From an uncultured Lachnospiraceae bacterium (lineage in GTDB: Bacteria > Bacillota > Clostridia > Lachnospirales > Lachnospiraceae): a DNA stretch of 64,000 nucleotides. The notes beneath the pieces are model-generated. The model was not told the DNA's origin. It saw nothing but the letters and a program-made list of their open reading frames with translations, and searched no databases. Position 1 is the first letter of the stretch; the number at the start of each line of letters is the position of its first letter. Shown piece after piece: positions 34,857 through 44,285 of this stretch. Position numbers and translations under genes: made by a program. The stretch spans positions 1 through 64,000 of the forward strand of contig CAJUHJ010000007.1 in assembly GCA_910586355.1 (NCBI GenBank). Reading direction: 5' to 3'.

Positions 34857-35102
34857 TTATTTTGCAATTCCAGCCGATTTGAAAATTCTGCTTACAGTAT
34901 CTGTCGGCTGTGCGCCGTTTGCTAACCATTTCTTTGCTAATTCTTCATTTACATGATATTCACTTGGATCTTTTGTCGGATCGTAAGTACCAATTTCATC
35001 AATAAATTTTCCATCTCTCGGAGATCTGGAATCAGCAACGATGATTCTATAGAAAGGAGCTTTCTTCTTTCCCATTCTTTTTAATCTGATTTTAACTGCC
35101 AT
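34857..35102 (-). CDS. rpsP: 30S ribosomal protein S16
   Basis: An 81-residue S16 protein (AVKIRLKRMGKKKAPFYRIIV, SPRDGKFIDEIGTYDPTK). The start at 35102 has AGGAGGTGA upstream. Between it and ffh lies an ~85-bp gap with only a weak hairpin, so the two may be cotranscribed. Confidence 0.97.
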   Translation of the reverse strand: MAVKIRLKRMGKKKAPFYRIIVADSRSPRDGKFIDEIGTYDPTKDPSEYHVNEELAKKWLANGAQPTDTVSRIFKSAGIAK

Positions 35103-35186
35103 GTCGTTCACCTCCTAATTTTGTTTAAATAGACTCCCTTTGGGTAATCTGGTATATAATCAAAGCAAATCTGCTTTAATCACGTC

Positions 35187-36536
35187 TTAAAACGGCAGCG
35201 TAAATTTTCCGCGTTTCCCGCGTTTGCCGCCCATCATGCCCGGAAACTGCTTCATCATTTTCCGCGCCTGTTCAAACTGTTTTACCAAACGGTTGACCTC
35301 TGCAATATCTACGCCTGCGCCGTCCGCAATCCTGCGCTTACGGCTTGGATTTAGTAAAGACGGATTCCTGCGTTCCTGCGGAGTCATGGAAAAAATAATG
35401 GACTCTGTCCGTTTCATTCCCTTTTCTGCCTCGCCTTCATCAATTTCCGGTATTTTCATACCGCCCATGCCGGGCATCATGCCTAAAATACTGGAAAGTC
35501 CGCCCATTTTTTTCATCTGGGTTACAGAGCTTAAGTAATCTTCAAAATCAAACTCTGCTTTTTTCATCTTCTGTTCTAATTTTCTGGCTTCTTCTTCGTC
35601 AATAGCTTCCTGCGCCTTTTCAATCATCGTCAGCACATCGCCCATGCCAAGAATCCTAGACGCCATGCGGTCCGGATAAAACTGTTCCAAATCGGATAGT
35701 TTTTCTCCCATGCCGACATAAAGAATCGGTTTTCCAGTCACTGCTCGAATCGAGAGCGCCGCGCCGCCTCTGGTGTCGCCGTCTAATTTTGTTAAAATAA
35801 CGCCGTCAATGCCAATTTTATCTTCAAACATACTAGCCACGTTGACTGCGTCCTGACCCGTCATAGAATCTACGACTAAAACTGTCTGTGAAACATCTAC
35901 GGCGGATTTAATCGCAGAAAGCTCTTCCATCATTTCTTCATCAATATGGAGCCGTCCCGCGGTATCTATAATTAAAACTTGAAATCCATTTTTCTTTGCA
36001 TGTAATACGGCTGCTTTTGCAATGTCCACAGGATTTTTTTTATCCCCCATGGAAAATACCTCAACGCCCTGCTTTTCACCATTAATCTTTAACTGGTCAA
36101 TCGCTGCCGGACGATACACATCACATGCGCAAAGCAGTGTCTTTTTACCTTTCTGCTTTAATTTTCCGGCAATTTTCGCCGTCGTGGTAGTCTTACCTGC
36201 TCCCTGTAAGCCCGCCATCATAATAACGGTAAGGTCACCGCCCTTTTTTAAGGCAATTTCCGTTGTCTCAGACCCCATCAGGGCAATCATTTCTTCATTT
36301 ACAATCTTAATCACCATCTGTCCGGGATTTAACCCATTCATCACATCCTGGCCGATTGCCCGCTCCTGAACCGTCTTGATGAACTGTTTGACTACTTTAA
36401 AATTGACATCCGCTTCCAATAATGCGATTTTAACCTCTTTTAAAGCAGATTTCACATCATCTTCTGTCAATTTCCCCTTGCTTCTTAAGTTTTTAAATAT
36501 ATTCTGCAATTTTTCAGACAGGTTATCAAACGCCAT
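35187..36536 (-). CDS. ffh: Signal recognition particle protein Ffh (SRP54)
   Basis: A 449-residue GTPase that binds signal sequences and SRP RNA. An N-terminal helical bundle precedes the NG GTPase domain (GLQGAGKTTTTAKIAG, DTAGRLHIDEEMM, TKLDGDTRGGAALS); the C-terminal methionine-rich M domain (IFSMTPQERRNPSLLNPSRKRRIADGAG, MMKQFPGMMGG) binds signal peptides. It pairs functionally with FtsY at 38718-39656. Confidence 0.97.
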   Translation of the reverse strand: MAFDNLSEKLQNIFKNLRSKGKLTEDDVKSALKEVKIALLEADVNFKVVKQFIKTVQERAIGQDVMNGLNPGQMVIKIVNEEMIALMGSETTEIALKKGGDLTVIMMAGLQGAGKTTTTAKIAGKLKQKGKKTLLCACDVYRPAAIDQLKINGEKQGVEVFSMGDKKNPVDIAKAAVLHAKKNGFQVLIIDTAGRLHIDEEMMEELSAIKSAVDVSQTVLVVDSMTGQDAVNVASMFEDKIGIDGVILTKLDGDTRGGAALSIRAVTGKPILYVGMGEKLSDLEQFYPDRMASRILGMGDVLTMIEKAQEAIDEEEARKLEQKMKKAEFDFEDYLSSVTQMKKMGGLSSILGMMPGMGGMKIPEIDEGEAEKGMKRTESIIFSMTPQERRNPSLLNPSRKRRIADGAGVDIAEVNRLVKQFEQARKMMKQFPGMMGGKRGKRGKFTLPF

Positions 36537-36551
36537 ATTCTAATCCCTCTA

Positions 36552-36896
36552 TTATAATCCTTCTATGATTTCGTTGGAAATCTTTTCGATTTCAATTCTG
36601 ATTGTCTCTGGATTTTTTGTGTGATAAGATTGTGCCAAATTCTGAATCTCTCTTACTTTTTCCCTGATGTACAGAAACTTTTCCACCAGATGAAGCTTTT
36701 GTTCATATCCTTCCAATGACTTTAAGCTGCGCCGGACCAAATCGTGCACTCCCTGGCGGCTGATACCTTCTTCTTTTGCTATTTCGCTTAAAGATAAATC
36801 ATTGAAATAAAAGTCTTCATATACTTTTCTCTGATGAGCGTTTAACAGTTCCCCATAAAAATCATAGAGATACGCCTGTTCTAACTTCGTTTCCAT
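36552..36896 (-). CDS. ylxM: YlxM family SRP-associated DNA-binding-like protein
   Basis: A 114-residue helix-turn-helix protein (LNAHQRKVYEDFYFNDLSLSEIAKEEGISRQGVHDLVRRS) always found next to ffh; in streptococci it modulates SRP activity. The start at 36896 follows AAGGTG. It lies 15 bp upstream of ffh, in one operon with it. Confidence 0.92.
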   Translation of the reverse strand: METKLEQAYLYDFYGELLNAHQRKVYEDFYFNDLSLSEIAKEEGISRQGVHDLVRRSLKSLEGYEQKLHLVEKFLYIREKVREIQNLAQSYHTKNPETIRIEIEKISNEIIEGL

Positions 36897-36961
36897 TTTT
36901 ATCACCTTTGGTACAATAGCATAAAAGAAAATTGGTGTCAAGTGTTTTTTCTTGACAAACT

Positions 36962-37474
36962 CTATAAAATCCGGCTGACTACTTCTCTTGCCGTCTTTAA
37001 ATCCGCACCTGTCCGTTCCCTGTAATATTTCAGCGCCGCCGCCTTCTGCGCCAGATTAAAATGTGTCCTGATATACTCTTCCAACTCATGTTCAGACAAC
37101 TCTGCCGCCTGTGGATAAATTCCGTTTTTGGCATCTAAAATCACCTGCACCCATTTTTTTGTATTGTCCACTCCAAACGAAATTTCTGACGCCTGGTCCG
37201 GATACGAAAATCCAAGGATTCCAAACGTCGCCCTTGGCTTTTCAATCAAACTGAGTTCGTACTCCGTAACGTCGCCTTTTTTCGTGCAAAACATAAGCTT
37301 GTCGCGTTTTAATTCTAGTGTGCCGTATGCAAATCCATAATTTGCAGAGGATTTCATATAACTATCATCAGAAGGCGACTTTTCTTTTCTATTTGTACTA
37401 TTTTGCGGCGCTCCGCAGCTAAGGCAGAATTTTGCCTTATCCGGTAATTCCATTCCACAATTCATGCAAAACAT
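36962..37474 (-). CDS. Zinc-ribbon protein with ribosomal L7/L12-like C-terminus
   Basis: A 170-residue cytosolic protein. The N-terminus has a zinc ribbon CMNCGMELPDKAKFCLSC. A middle beta-rich region (about 45-120) resembles a PH-like fold, by pattern only. The last 25 residues (AALKYYRERTGADLKTAREVV) resemble the end of ribosomal protein L7/L12 CTD, a combination known from short zinc-ribbon proteins of Firmicutes. Molecular role unknown. It lies between ylxM and ilvA with gaps of 60 and 30 bp. Confidence 0.65.
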   Translation of the reverse strand: MFCMNCGMELPDKAKFCLSCGAPQNSTNRKEKSPSDDSYMKSSANYGFAYGTLELKRDKLMFCTKKGDVTEYELSLIEKPRATFGILGFSYPDQASEISFGVDNTKKWVQVILDAKNGIYPQAAELSEHELEEYIRTHFNLAQKAAALKYYRERTGADLKTAREVVSRIL

Positions 37475-37505
37475 GATACTCTCTCCTTTAATACCCTATG
37501 TTCCT

Positions 37506-38717
37506 TTATAGGATAGTTCTGACCTGTTTTGGCTTAAATTTTGCTTTTTCTAAAGCCTTTATAATCTGCCGCTTATGCTCTGTCCCAAAACACTCCATTG
37601 TAATCCGAAGCTCCACCGCCGCTTTCCGGTTTATGCTCACAAACTGATTATGCTCTAATTTTATAACATTTCCCTGTTCTTTTGCAATCATATCCGCAAC
37701 TTTTGTCAATTCTCCCGGCTTATCCGGCAGCAGAACGGACACGGTGAATATTCTGTCACGCAAAATCAGTCCCTGCTGCACAACAGATGACATAGTAATA
37801 ATATCCATATTTCCGCCGCTTAAAATAGCTGCGATACGTTTTTCTTTTATATTCAAATGTTTGAGCGCCGCAACTGTCAAAAGTCCCGAATTTTCAACGA
37901 CAATTTTATGGTTTTCCACCATATCTAAAAAGGCAACGACTAATTCATCGTCTTCCACAGTGATAATATCGTCTAAATTTTTCTGGATATAAGGGAAAAT
38001 TGCTGTTCCCGGCGTCTTGACTGCAGTACCGTCTGCAATTGTGCTGACATTCGAAAGAGTAGTGACTTTTCCCGCCTCAAAAGACGCTTTCATGCAGCTT
38101 GCGCCTGCCGGTTCTACGCCGATTACCTTAATTTTGGGATTCAATAATTTCGCCAGTGTAGAAACACCTGTTGCAAGACCGCCGCCGCCAACCGGCACTA
38201 AGATATATTCCACAAGCGGAAGCTCTTTAAAAATCTCCATTGCAATGGTTCCCTGTCCGGTAGCAACTGCAAGGTCGTCAAACGGATGGATAAAGGTATA
38301 ACCATGCTGATTCGCCAGTTCATAGGCATGGGCGCATGCTTCGTCATACACGTCTCCGTACAAAATCACTTCTGCGCCATAGCTTTTTGTACGGTTGACT
38401 TTAATCAGGGGCGTCGTCGTCGGCATAACAATAACAGCTTTTGCCCCATAACATTTTGCCGCATATGCCACGCCCTGCGCATGATTTCCTGCAGAAGCGG
38501 TAATCAGCCCCTTTTTACGCTCTTCGTCTGATAAAGTGCTGATTTTATAGTATGCCCCCCGCACTTTATAGGCTCCCGTAAACTGCATATTTTCTGGTTT
38601 TAAATAAATTTTATTTCCAGTCTGCGCGCTCAAATAATTACTGTATATTAATTTTGTTTCCAATGTGACTTCTTTGACTTTTTCGCTTGCTTCCTCAAAT
38701 TTATCTAACGTCAGCAT
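37506..38717 (-). CDS. ilvA: Threonine ammonia-lyase with ACT domain
   Basis: A 403-residue PLP enzyme that converts threonine to 2-oxobutanoate and ammonia. The PLP lysine is in FTGAYKVRGAYYKI; SAGNHAQGVAYAA and PVGGGGLATGVSTL bind the cofactor phosphate. The C-terminal ~75 residues are an ACT regulatory domain (SVLLPDKPGELTKVADMIA). It resembles the catabolic, single-ACT type (tdcB-like) as much as the biosynthetic enzyme, so the symbol is tentative. It starts directly after the ftsY stop codon. Confidence 0.9.
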   Translation of the reverse strand: MLTLDKFEEASEKVKEVTLETKLIYSNYLSAQTGNKIYLKPENMQFTGAYKVRGAYYKISTLSDEERKKGLITASAGNHAQGVAYAAKCYGAKAVIVMPTTTPLIKVNRTKSYGAEVILYGDVYDEACAHAYELANQHGYTFIHPFDDLAVATGQGTIAMEIFKELPLVEYILVPVGGGGLATGVSTLAKLLNPKIKVIGVEPAGASCMKASFEAGKVTTLSNVSTIADGTAVKTPGTAIFPYIQKNLDDIITVEDDELVVAFLDMVENHKIVVENSGLLTVAALKHLNIKEKRIAAILSGGNMDIITMSSVVQQGLILRDRIFTVSVLLPDKPGELTKVADMIAKEQGNVIKLEHNQFVSINRKAAVELRITMECFGTEHKRQIIKALEKAKFKPKQVRTIL

Positions 38718-39656
38718 TTACACATCCTCCTCTGTCCGAAACAACGCGTCTACAAATTCATCCGCAGAAAACTTCTGCAAATCCTCGATTTTTTCTCCTA
38801 CGCCAATATATTTTACCGGAATTTTAAGTTCGGATTGTATTGCAACTGCAATACCGCCTTTTGCCGTCCCATCCATTTTTGTTAAAACAATACCCGTAAT
38901 CTCCGCCGCTTCTTTAAACTGTCTTGCCTGAGACAAGGCGTTTTGCCCAGTCGTAGAATCCAGTACGACCAGCGTTTCCCGATACGCGCCGGGATACTCC
39001 CTGTCAATCACCCGATTGATTTTTTTCAGCTCTTCCATAAGATTTTTTTTATTATGAAGTCTGCCTGCCGTATCGCAGAGCAACACATCCGCTCCTTTGG
39101 ATTTTGCAGAGGCAACCGCATCAAAAATGACAGACGCCGGGTCTGCGCCTTCCTGCCCGCCAATCATTTCCACCCCGGCGCGGTTTGCCCACTCCAAAAG
39201 CTGTTCTCCAGCGGCCGCGCGAAACGTATCTGCCGCCGCTATCACGACCCGTTTGCCGTCCGCTTTTAATTTTCCCGCCAGTTTTCCTACGGTCGTCGTC
39301 TTTCCAACGCCGTTTACGCCAATCATCAAAACGACAGAAGTTTCTTCTTCAAAACGGTAGGCAAGTTCCTCTGTCTGCATCTGTTCTTTGATACTGTCAA
39401 TCAAAAGCTGCCTGCATGCAGAAGGCTCTTTAATTTTTTCTTCTTTTACTTTCACTTTTAGGCTGTCAAGAATTTCTTCCGTTGCTTTTACGCCTAAATC
39501 TCCCATGATTAAAATTTCTTCAATTTCTTCATAAAAATCATCGTCAATACTAGAAAATCCACTGAAAATAGAATCAATTCCCGATACGATATTATCCCTT
39601 GTTTTCGTCAGTCCGGCCACCAGACGGCCAAAAAAACTTTTCTTTTCTTCACTCAT
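38718..39656 (-). CDS. ftsY: Signal recognition particle receptor FtsY
   Basis: A 312-residue SRP receptor GTPase. The N domain (FFGRLVAGLTKTRDNIV) leads into the G domain with GVNGVGKTTTVGKLAG, DTFRAAAGEQL, DTAGRLHNKKNLM and TKMDGTAKGG. The membrane-binding acidic A domain is nearly absent, as usual in Gram-positive bacteria. It follows smc by about 20 bp. Confidence 0.97.
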   Translation of the reverse strand: MSEEKKSFFGRLVAGLTKTRDNIVSGIDSIFSGFSSIDDDFYEEIEEILIMGDLGVKATEEILDSLKVKVKEEKIKEPSACRQLLIDSIKEQMQTEELAYRFEEETSVVLMIGVNGVGKTTTVGKLAGKLKADGKRVVIAAADTFRAAAGEQLLEWANRAGVEMIGGQEGADPASVIFDAVASAKSKGADVLLCDTAGRLHNKKNLMEELKKINRVIDREYPGAYRETLVVLDSTTGQNALSQARQFKEAAEITGIVLTKMDGTAKGGIAVAIQSELKIPVKYIGVGEKIEDLQKFSADEFVDALFRTEEDV

Positions 39657-39677
39657 AGTAACCCTCCAAAAGATATT

Positions 39678-42600
39678 TTATTTGTCCAGATCGTTTTCAA
39701 TTAAATTTACGGAAACAAGCGTCGAAACGCCTTTTTCCTGCATTGTGATTCCATACAGGCGGTCTGCGGACGCCATCGTGCCTCTTCTATGCGTAATGAC
39801 AATAAACTGTGTATTTTTCGTCAGCTTATGCAGATATTTTGCAAATCTGCTGACATTTGAATCGTCCAACGCAGCCTCAATTTCATCTAACAGACAAAAT
39901 GGAGAAGGTTTTAAATTCTGGATTGCAAACAAAAGTGAAATCGCTGTCAAAGATTTTTCACCGCCGGACAACAGTATCATATTCTGCAGTTTTTTCCCCG
40001 GCGGCTGCGCGACAATACGGATGCCACACTCTAATATATCTTCGTCTTCCACAAGTTCAAGCGTTCCTTTCCCTCCGCCGAATAACTCTTTAAACGCGCG
40101 GTCAAACTCCCTTTGAATCTGCGCGAATTTCTCTGTAAACTGTTTGCGCATACCCTCGTCCAGTTCTTCAATAATCCCTACCAAAGCAGCTTCTGCTTCG
40201 ATCAAATCATCATGCTGCGTTTTTAAAAACTCATAACGTCCCAAAACTTCTTTGTATTCTTCAATTGCATTGACATTGACGTCTCCGAGACTTTTTATCT
40301 CTTCTTTTAACGCTGTTATCTGTTTTTTTAACTCGGCCGGATGGTTTAAGCTTTCTTCTCGCAGGCTTTTGGCAGCAAAAGGCGTTAATTCATACTCTTC
40401 CCACATATAGTTTGTCTGCTGCTCTTTAGTTTCTTCAATCTTCTCCTTCTGGCTGTTTAAACGAAATATTTCTTTATCCAAATCCGCCATATGGCTGGAA
40501 ATTTCTTCTCTTTTCGCAAAGAATCCTTTCTGTTTCGTCTGCATTTGTTCTTTTTGTGCTGTTTTTTTCTCCAGTTCGCTTTTTAAAGAAACTGCAGTTT
40601 CATCCGAAGCAAGAATCGTCTTTTTAATCGTTTCAATTTCTTCTTTTTTCTGCCATACGTTTTCTTTTGCAGCGGCGGCTTCTACGGAAAGTTCCTGTAC
40701 CTGTATATCGCATTTTTCAATCTCTGCTGTCACACGCTGCATATTAGCCACAGCAAATTCATGCTTCTGCCGAATATTTGCCTCTTCCATCTGCACTTCT
40801 GAAACGGCTTTGCCGACACTGCTTTCTAAATAAAGCTGTTCGTCTAATTTTTCCTGGTACGCCTGGTTTTCCTGTTCAATTTCTTTTTCCCGCTGATTTG
40901 CCAGTTTCAGTTCTTTTAACGCCGTCTCAAGTTCTTCCTGCATTTCCTGAATCTGACGGTCTAACTCCCTGCTTTCGGACTGTAAGCCCTGCCAAATATC
41001 TTCGCTTTCTTCTTTCTGCTGCCTTGCGCGCGACACGTTTAACCTGGCTGTATTTTCTAAAAGATACTGCTGCTGCAGTTTTTCTTTTAATTCTTCCATA
41101 TTTTCAGAAATCAAAGACTTTGCAGCCAAAATTTCTTCCCTGCGCATTTTATGGTTTTTTAACTTTTGCGCCGTTTCATTTACCTGTACTGTCAAATCTT
41201 CGATTTCCCGATTTCTGCCGAGAAGATTGCTGCTGTTTTTAAACGCGCCGCCCGTCATCGAACCGCCCGGACGCAAAGACTCTCCTTCTAACGTCACCAT
41301 AGATAAAGAATGATGATACTTTTTTGCGATTGCAATCGCATGGTCAATTGTATCCACCACTATCACTCTGCCCAAGAGCTGTCCCGTAATTCCATTGTAT
41401 TTTTCGTCATGTTTGACTAATGTATTTGCCAGTCCAATCACTCCGGGCTCACGCAGCGCATCCGGATTTGAAATCTGGCTTTTGCCTTTGACAGAAGTCA
41501 ACGGAAGAAATGTCGCCCTGCCGAAACGGTTTTGTTTTAGATATGTAATCATCCGCTTTGCAGTTTCGTCATCGCTTGTCACAATATTTTGAATACTGCC
41601 GCCAAGCGCCGTCTCAATTGCCGTTTCATACTTTTTTTCCACTTTAATCAAATCAGACACAACGCCTAAAATTCCAGGCTCTTTATCTTTTTGCGCCATA
41701 ACTTTCCGGATGCTGCCGCCATAACCATCATAACGCTCTGCAATATTTTTCAAAGACTCTAACCGCGACGTTTGTTTATGATAATTCGACGTATCTTCTT
41801 CTAACAGCCGTCTGGTGTCTAAAAGTTTCTGCTCCCATTCTTTGGACTGGGCCATGAAATCCTCTTCCTGCTGTTTTAATTGTGTAATTGCAGACTGCAC
41901 TTCTTTTAGCGCCGCCGCCTGTTCTTCTAAGATTTCATCAAAACTGGATTCCTGGCTTTTTTGCTCTAGCAGGCGTTTCGTCAACTGCGCCTTACGGATA
42001 TTAATCTGTTCCATTGTCGCATGGAATTTCTGCTGCTTGGCCGAAAGAGAAGCCTTATGGTTCAATAATGCCATTCGTTCGCTCTGGCTGTTGTCCATAC
42101 CTTCATTGCACTGTCTGACGGATTCTCTTAAATTTGCCAATTCTTCTTCTGCTTTTTGGCATCGGAGCGCCGCCTTTTTATGCTGCGCATCCAACCTCGC
42201 TATTTCTTCTTCATATTCTAACTTCTGCCTGATTTTTTCTTCTTTATCAAGATTAATTTCTTTTTTGCGGCTCATAAAATGTTCATCCGACATTTCCGCT
42301 GCTTTTATCTGTTCATTTAAAACATTAATCTGACCTTCTAATTTCCCTTTTGTCAAAACCGTCTGATTCAGCTGTTCTCTCGCCTGTTCTATTTCAGAAT
42401 CCGCTGCTTCCATCGCCGCTTCCATCTTTTCATATTCACTCTTTATCTGTTCAAAAGAATCTGACGTCTGTTTTAACTGTTCCTCTGCAATTTTATAATT
42501 AGCCGTCACTTCCTGCATCTGTACATCCATGCGTTCCATATCCAGCAGAAAAAGATTAATATCACACTTTTTTAATTCTTCTTTTGTCTTTAAATAGATT

Positions 42601-43238
42601 TTCGCTTTTTCTGACTGGCGCTCAAGCGGCCCGACCTGGCGTTCCAACTCGCTTAAAATATCATGTATTCTGATTAAATTTTCACGCTCGGACTCCAGCT
42701 TTTTCTGTGCAGTTACTTTTCTGCGCTTATATTTGACAATTCCGGCAGCTTCGTCAAAAAGTTCACGCTTTTCTTCCGGACGGCCGCTTAAAATCTTTTC
42801 AATCTGGCCTTGTCCAATAATGGAATAACCTTCTTTTCCAATACCCGTGTCATAAAAAAGCTCATGGACGTCTTTTAAACGGCATGGACTTCCATTCATC
42901 AGATATTCGCTCTCGCCAGAACGGTAAACACGCCTTGCAACAGTCACTTCTTCATAATCAAGTTCCAGCATATGATCTGAATTATCCATGGTAATTGCAA
43001 CGTAAGCATAGCTTAACGGCTTACGGTTTTCCGTTCCTGAAAAAATAACGTCCTGCATACTGGCTCCCCGAAGCTGTTTTGCACTTTGTTCTCCGAGCAC
43101 CCAGCGCACCGCGTCCGATACGTTACTTTTTCCGCTTCCATTCGGGCCTACAATTCCGGTAATTCCATTATGGAAATCCAGTACAATTTTATTTGCAAAA
43201 GATTTAAAACCATGTATTTCTATGCTTTTTAAATACAT
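39678..43238 (-). CDS. smc: Chromosome segregation protein SMC
   Basis: An 1186-residue condensin ATPase. The N-terminal Walker A is IVGPNGSGKSNVSDAVRWVLGEQ; long coiled coils flank a hinge at about residues 500-680 (GYGGSIRKVMAQ, LGVVSDLI, SLRPGGSMTGGAF). The C-terminal signature LSGGEKSLTAISLLFAI and Walker B FCLLDEIEAALDDSN complete the head. Loads on DNA with ScpAB to organise the chromosome. The order rnc-smc-ftsY is conserved. Confidence 0.98.
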   Translation of the reverse strand: MYLKSIEIHGFKSFANKIVLDFHNGITGIVGPNGSGKSNVSDAVRWVLGEQSAKQLRGASMQDVIFSGTENRKPLSYAYVAITMDNSDHMLELDYEEVTVARRVYRSGESEYLMNGSPCRLKDVHELFYDTGIGKEGYSIIGQGQIEKILSGRPEEKRELFDEAAGIVKYKRRKVTAQKKLESERENLIRIHDILSELERQVGPLERQSEKAKIYLKTKEELKKCDINLFLLDMERMDVQMQEVTANYKIAEEQLKQTSDSFEQIKSEYEKMEAAMEAADSEIEQAREQLNQTVLTKGKLEGQINVLNEQIKAAEMSDEHFMSRKKEINLDKEEKIRQKLEYEEEIARLDAQHKKAALRCQKAEEELANLRESVRQCNEGMDNSQSERMALLNHKASLSAKQQKFHATMEQINIRKAQLTKRLLEQKSQESSFDEILEEQAAALKEVQSAITQLKQQEEDFMAQSKEWEQKLLDTRRLLEEDTSNYHKQTSRLESLKNIAERYDGYGGSIRKVMAQKDKEPGILGVVSDLIKVEKKYETAIETALGGSIQNIVTSDDETAKRMITYLKQNRFGRATFLPLTSVKGKSQISNPDALREPGVIGLANTLVKHDEKYNGITGQLLGRVIVVDTIDHAIAIAKKYHHSLSMVTLEGESLRPGGSMTGGAFKNSSNLLGRNREIEDLTVQVNETAQKLKNHKMRREEILAAKSLISENMEELKEKLQQQYLLENTARLNVSRARQQKEESEDIWQGLQSESRELDRQIQEMQEELETALKELKLANQREKEIEQENQAYQEKLDEQLYLESSVGKAVSEVQMEEANIRQKHEFAVANMQRVTAEIEKCDIQVQELSVEAAAAKENVWQKKEEIETIKKTILASDETAVSLKSELEKKTAQKEQMQTKQKGFFAKREEISSHMADLDKEIFRLNSQKEKIEETKEQQTNYMWEEYELTPFAAKSLREESLNHPAELKKQITALKEEIKSLGDVNVNAIEEYKEVLGRYEFLKTQHDDLIEAEAALVGIIEELDEGMRKQFTEKFAQIQREFDRAFKELFGGGKGTLELVEDEDILECGIRIVAQPPGKKLQNMILLSGGEKSLTAISLLFAIQNLKPSPFCLLDEIEAALDDSNVSRFAKYLHKLTKNTQFIVITHRRGTMASADRLYGITMQEKGVSTLVSVNLIENDLDK

Positions 43239-43253
43239 ACTTCCCCCTGTGTA

Positions 43254-43940
43254 TTACGTTGCATCCTGAATCTTTAAAAGCGCGTGATATGCCGCTTCCT
43301 GCTCCGCAGATTTTTTTGTATGTCCGTTTCCTTCTCCCATGACTTCTCCGTCAATTACTACTTCCACCGTAAAATTTTTGGCATGATCCGGCCCATTTTC
43401 TTCTAATAAACGATACTTCATATCTGTTCCGCTTTTTGCCTGAACCCATTCCTGCAGGATAGTCTTGCTATCATAAAAGAGCTTTTTATGCTCAATATCT
43501 GTAAGTATAAATTTCAATATAAACTCTTTTGCATTAGTAAAACCACCATCCAGATAAATTGCCCCAATGACTGCTTCTAAAGCATCCGATAAAATTGACT
43601 TGCGCCTCCTGCCTCCCGTCAAATCTTCTCCTCTTCCCAAACGGATAAAAGTTCCAAGCTTTATCTGAGGCGTACAATTTGCAAGCGTCGGCTCGCAAAC
43701 CAGGCTGGCCCGCAGTTTTGTCAAGTCGCCTTCGTTTAATTCGGGATAGTTTAAATACAAAAATTCACTGGTAACCAATTCCAGTACTGCGTCCCCCAAA
43801 AATTCCAAACGTTCGTTATCGGACTGTTTTTTTATATGCTTCTCATTTGCATAAGAACTGTGTGTCAATGCCTGTCTTAAGATTTTTGGATCTTGAAATT
43901 CATAACCAATTAACTTTTGAAATTCTTCCTGTCTATCCAT
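43254..43940 (-). CDS. rnc: Ribonuclease III
   Basis: A 228-residue double-strand-specific endoribonuclease for rRNA and mRNA processing. The catalytic signature is NERLEFLGDAVLELV, with a second acidic cluster in SDALEAVIGAIYLDGGF; residues 155-225 form a dsRNA-binding domain (EVVIDGEVMGEGNGHTKKSAEQEAA). It lies upstream of smc with a 15-bp gap. Confidence 0.97.
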   Translation of the reverse strand: MDRQEEFQKLIGYEFQDPKILRQALTHSSYANEKHIKKQSDNERLEFLGDAVLELVTSEFLYLNYPELNEGDLTKLRASLVCEPTLANCTPQIKLGTFIRLGRGEDLTGGRRRKSILSDALEAVIGAIYLDGGFTNAKEFILKFILTDIEHKKLFYDSKTILQEWVQAKSGTDMKYRLLEENGPDHAKNFTVEVVIDGEVMGEGNGHTKKSAEQEAAYHALLKIQDAT

Positions 43941-43993
43941 TTTTAATTCTCTCCTGTCCGCATTATTCCCATTTAAAACATATTTCCAATGAT

Positions 43994-44026
43994 AGAAAAA
44001 AGTCCCATTTTCAAGGACTTTTTCTA
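43994..44026 (-). terminator. Terminator downstream of acpP
   Basis: On the minus strand AAAAGTCC-TTGAAAAT-GGGACTTTT is followed by Ts, located 14-45 bp after the acpP stop. Confidence 0.7.
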
Positions 44027-44039
44027 AAATAATGCTGCG

Positions 44040-44270
44040 TTAATTTAAAGCTGTCTTGATTTGTTCTACCGCATCTGAAACTGTCGCAATTTTCTCGGCA
44101 TCTTCATTATTAATTTCGATATCAAATTCTTCTTCAATTCCCATAATAATCTGGAAAATATCCAATGAGTCTGCCCCAAGATCATCTACAAAGGTCGTAT
44201 CCATTGTAATCTCGTCTGCGTCGACATTCAGTACATCTGCAATAATCTGTTTTAATTTTTCAAATTCCAT
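44040..44270 (-). CDS. acpP: Acyl carrier protein
   Basis: A 76-residue ACP for fatty acid synthesis. The 4'-phosphopantetheine serine lies in DDLGADSLDIFQIIMGIEEE, with the acidic helix II that docks partner enzymes (here DSLDI in place of the common DSLDT). It follows plsX by 15 bp; the plsX-acpP pairing is conserved. Confidence 0.96.
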   Translation of the reverse strand: MEFEKLKQIIADVLNVDADEITMDTTFVDDLGADSLDIFQIIMGIEEEFDIEINNEDAEKIATVSDAVEQIKTALN

Positions 44271-44285
44271 AATTCTCTTTCCTTT

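Noticed and set aside
35103..35186. Possible attenuator hairpin before rpsP
   Set aside because: The stem (AAAGCA with TGCTTT) is short and lacks a proper T-run.
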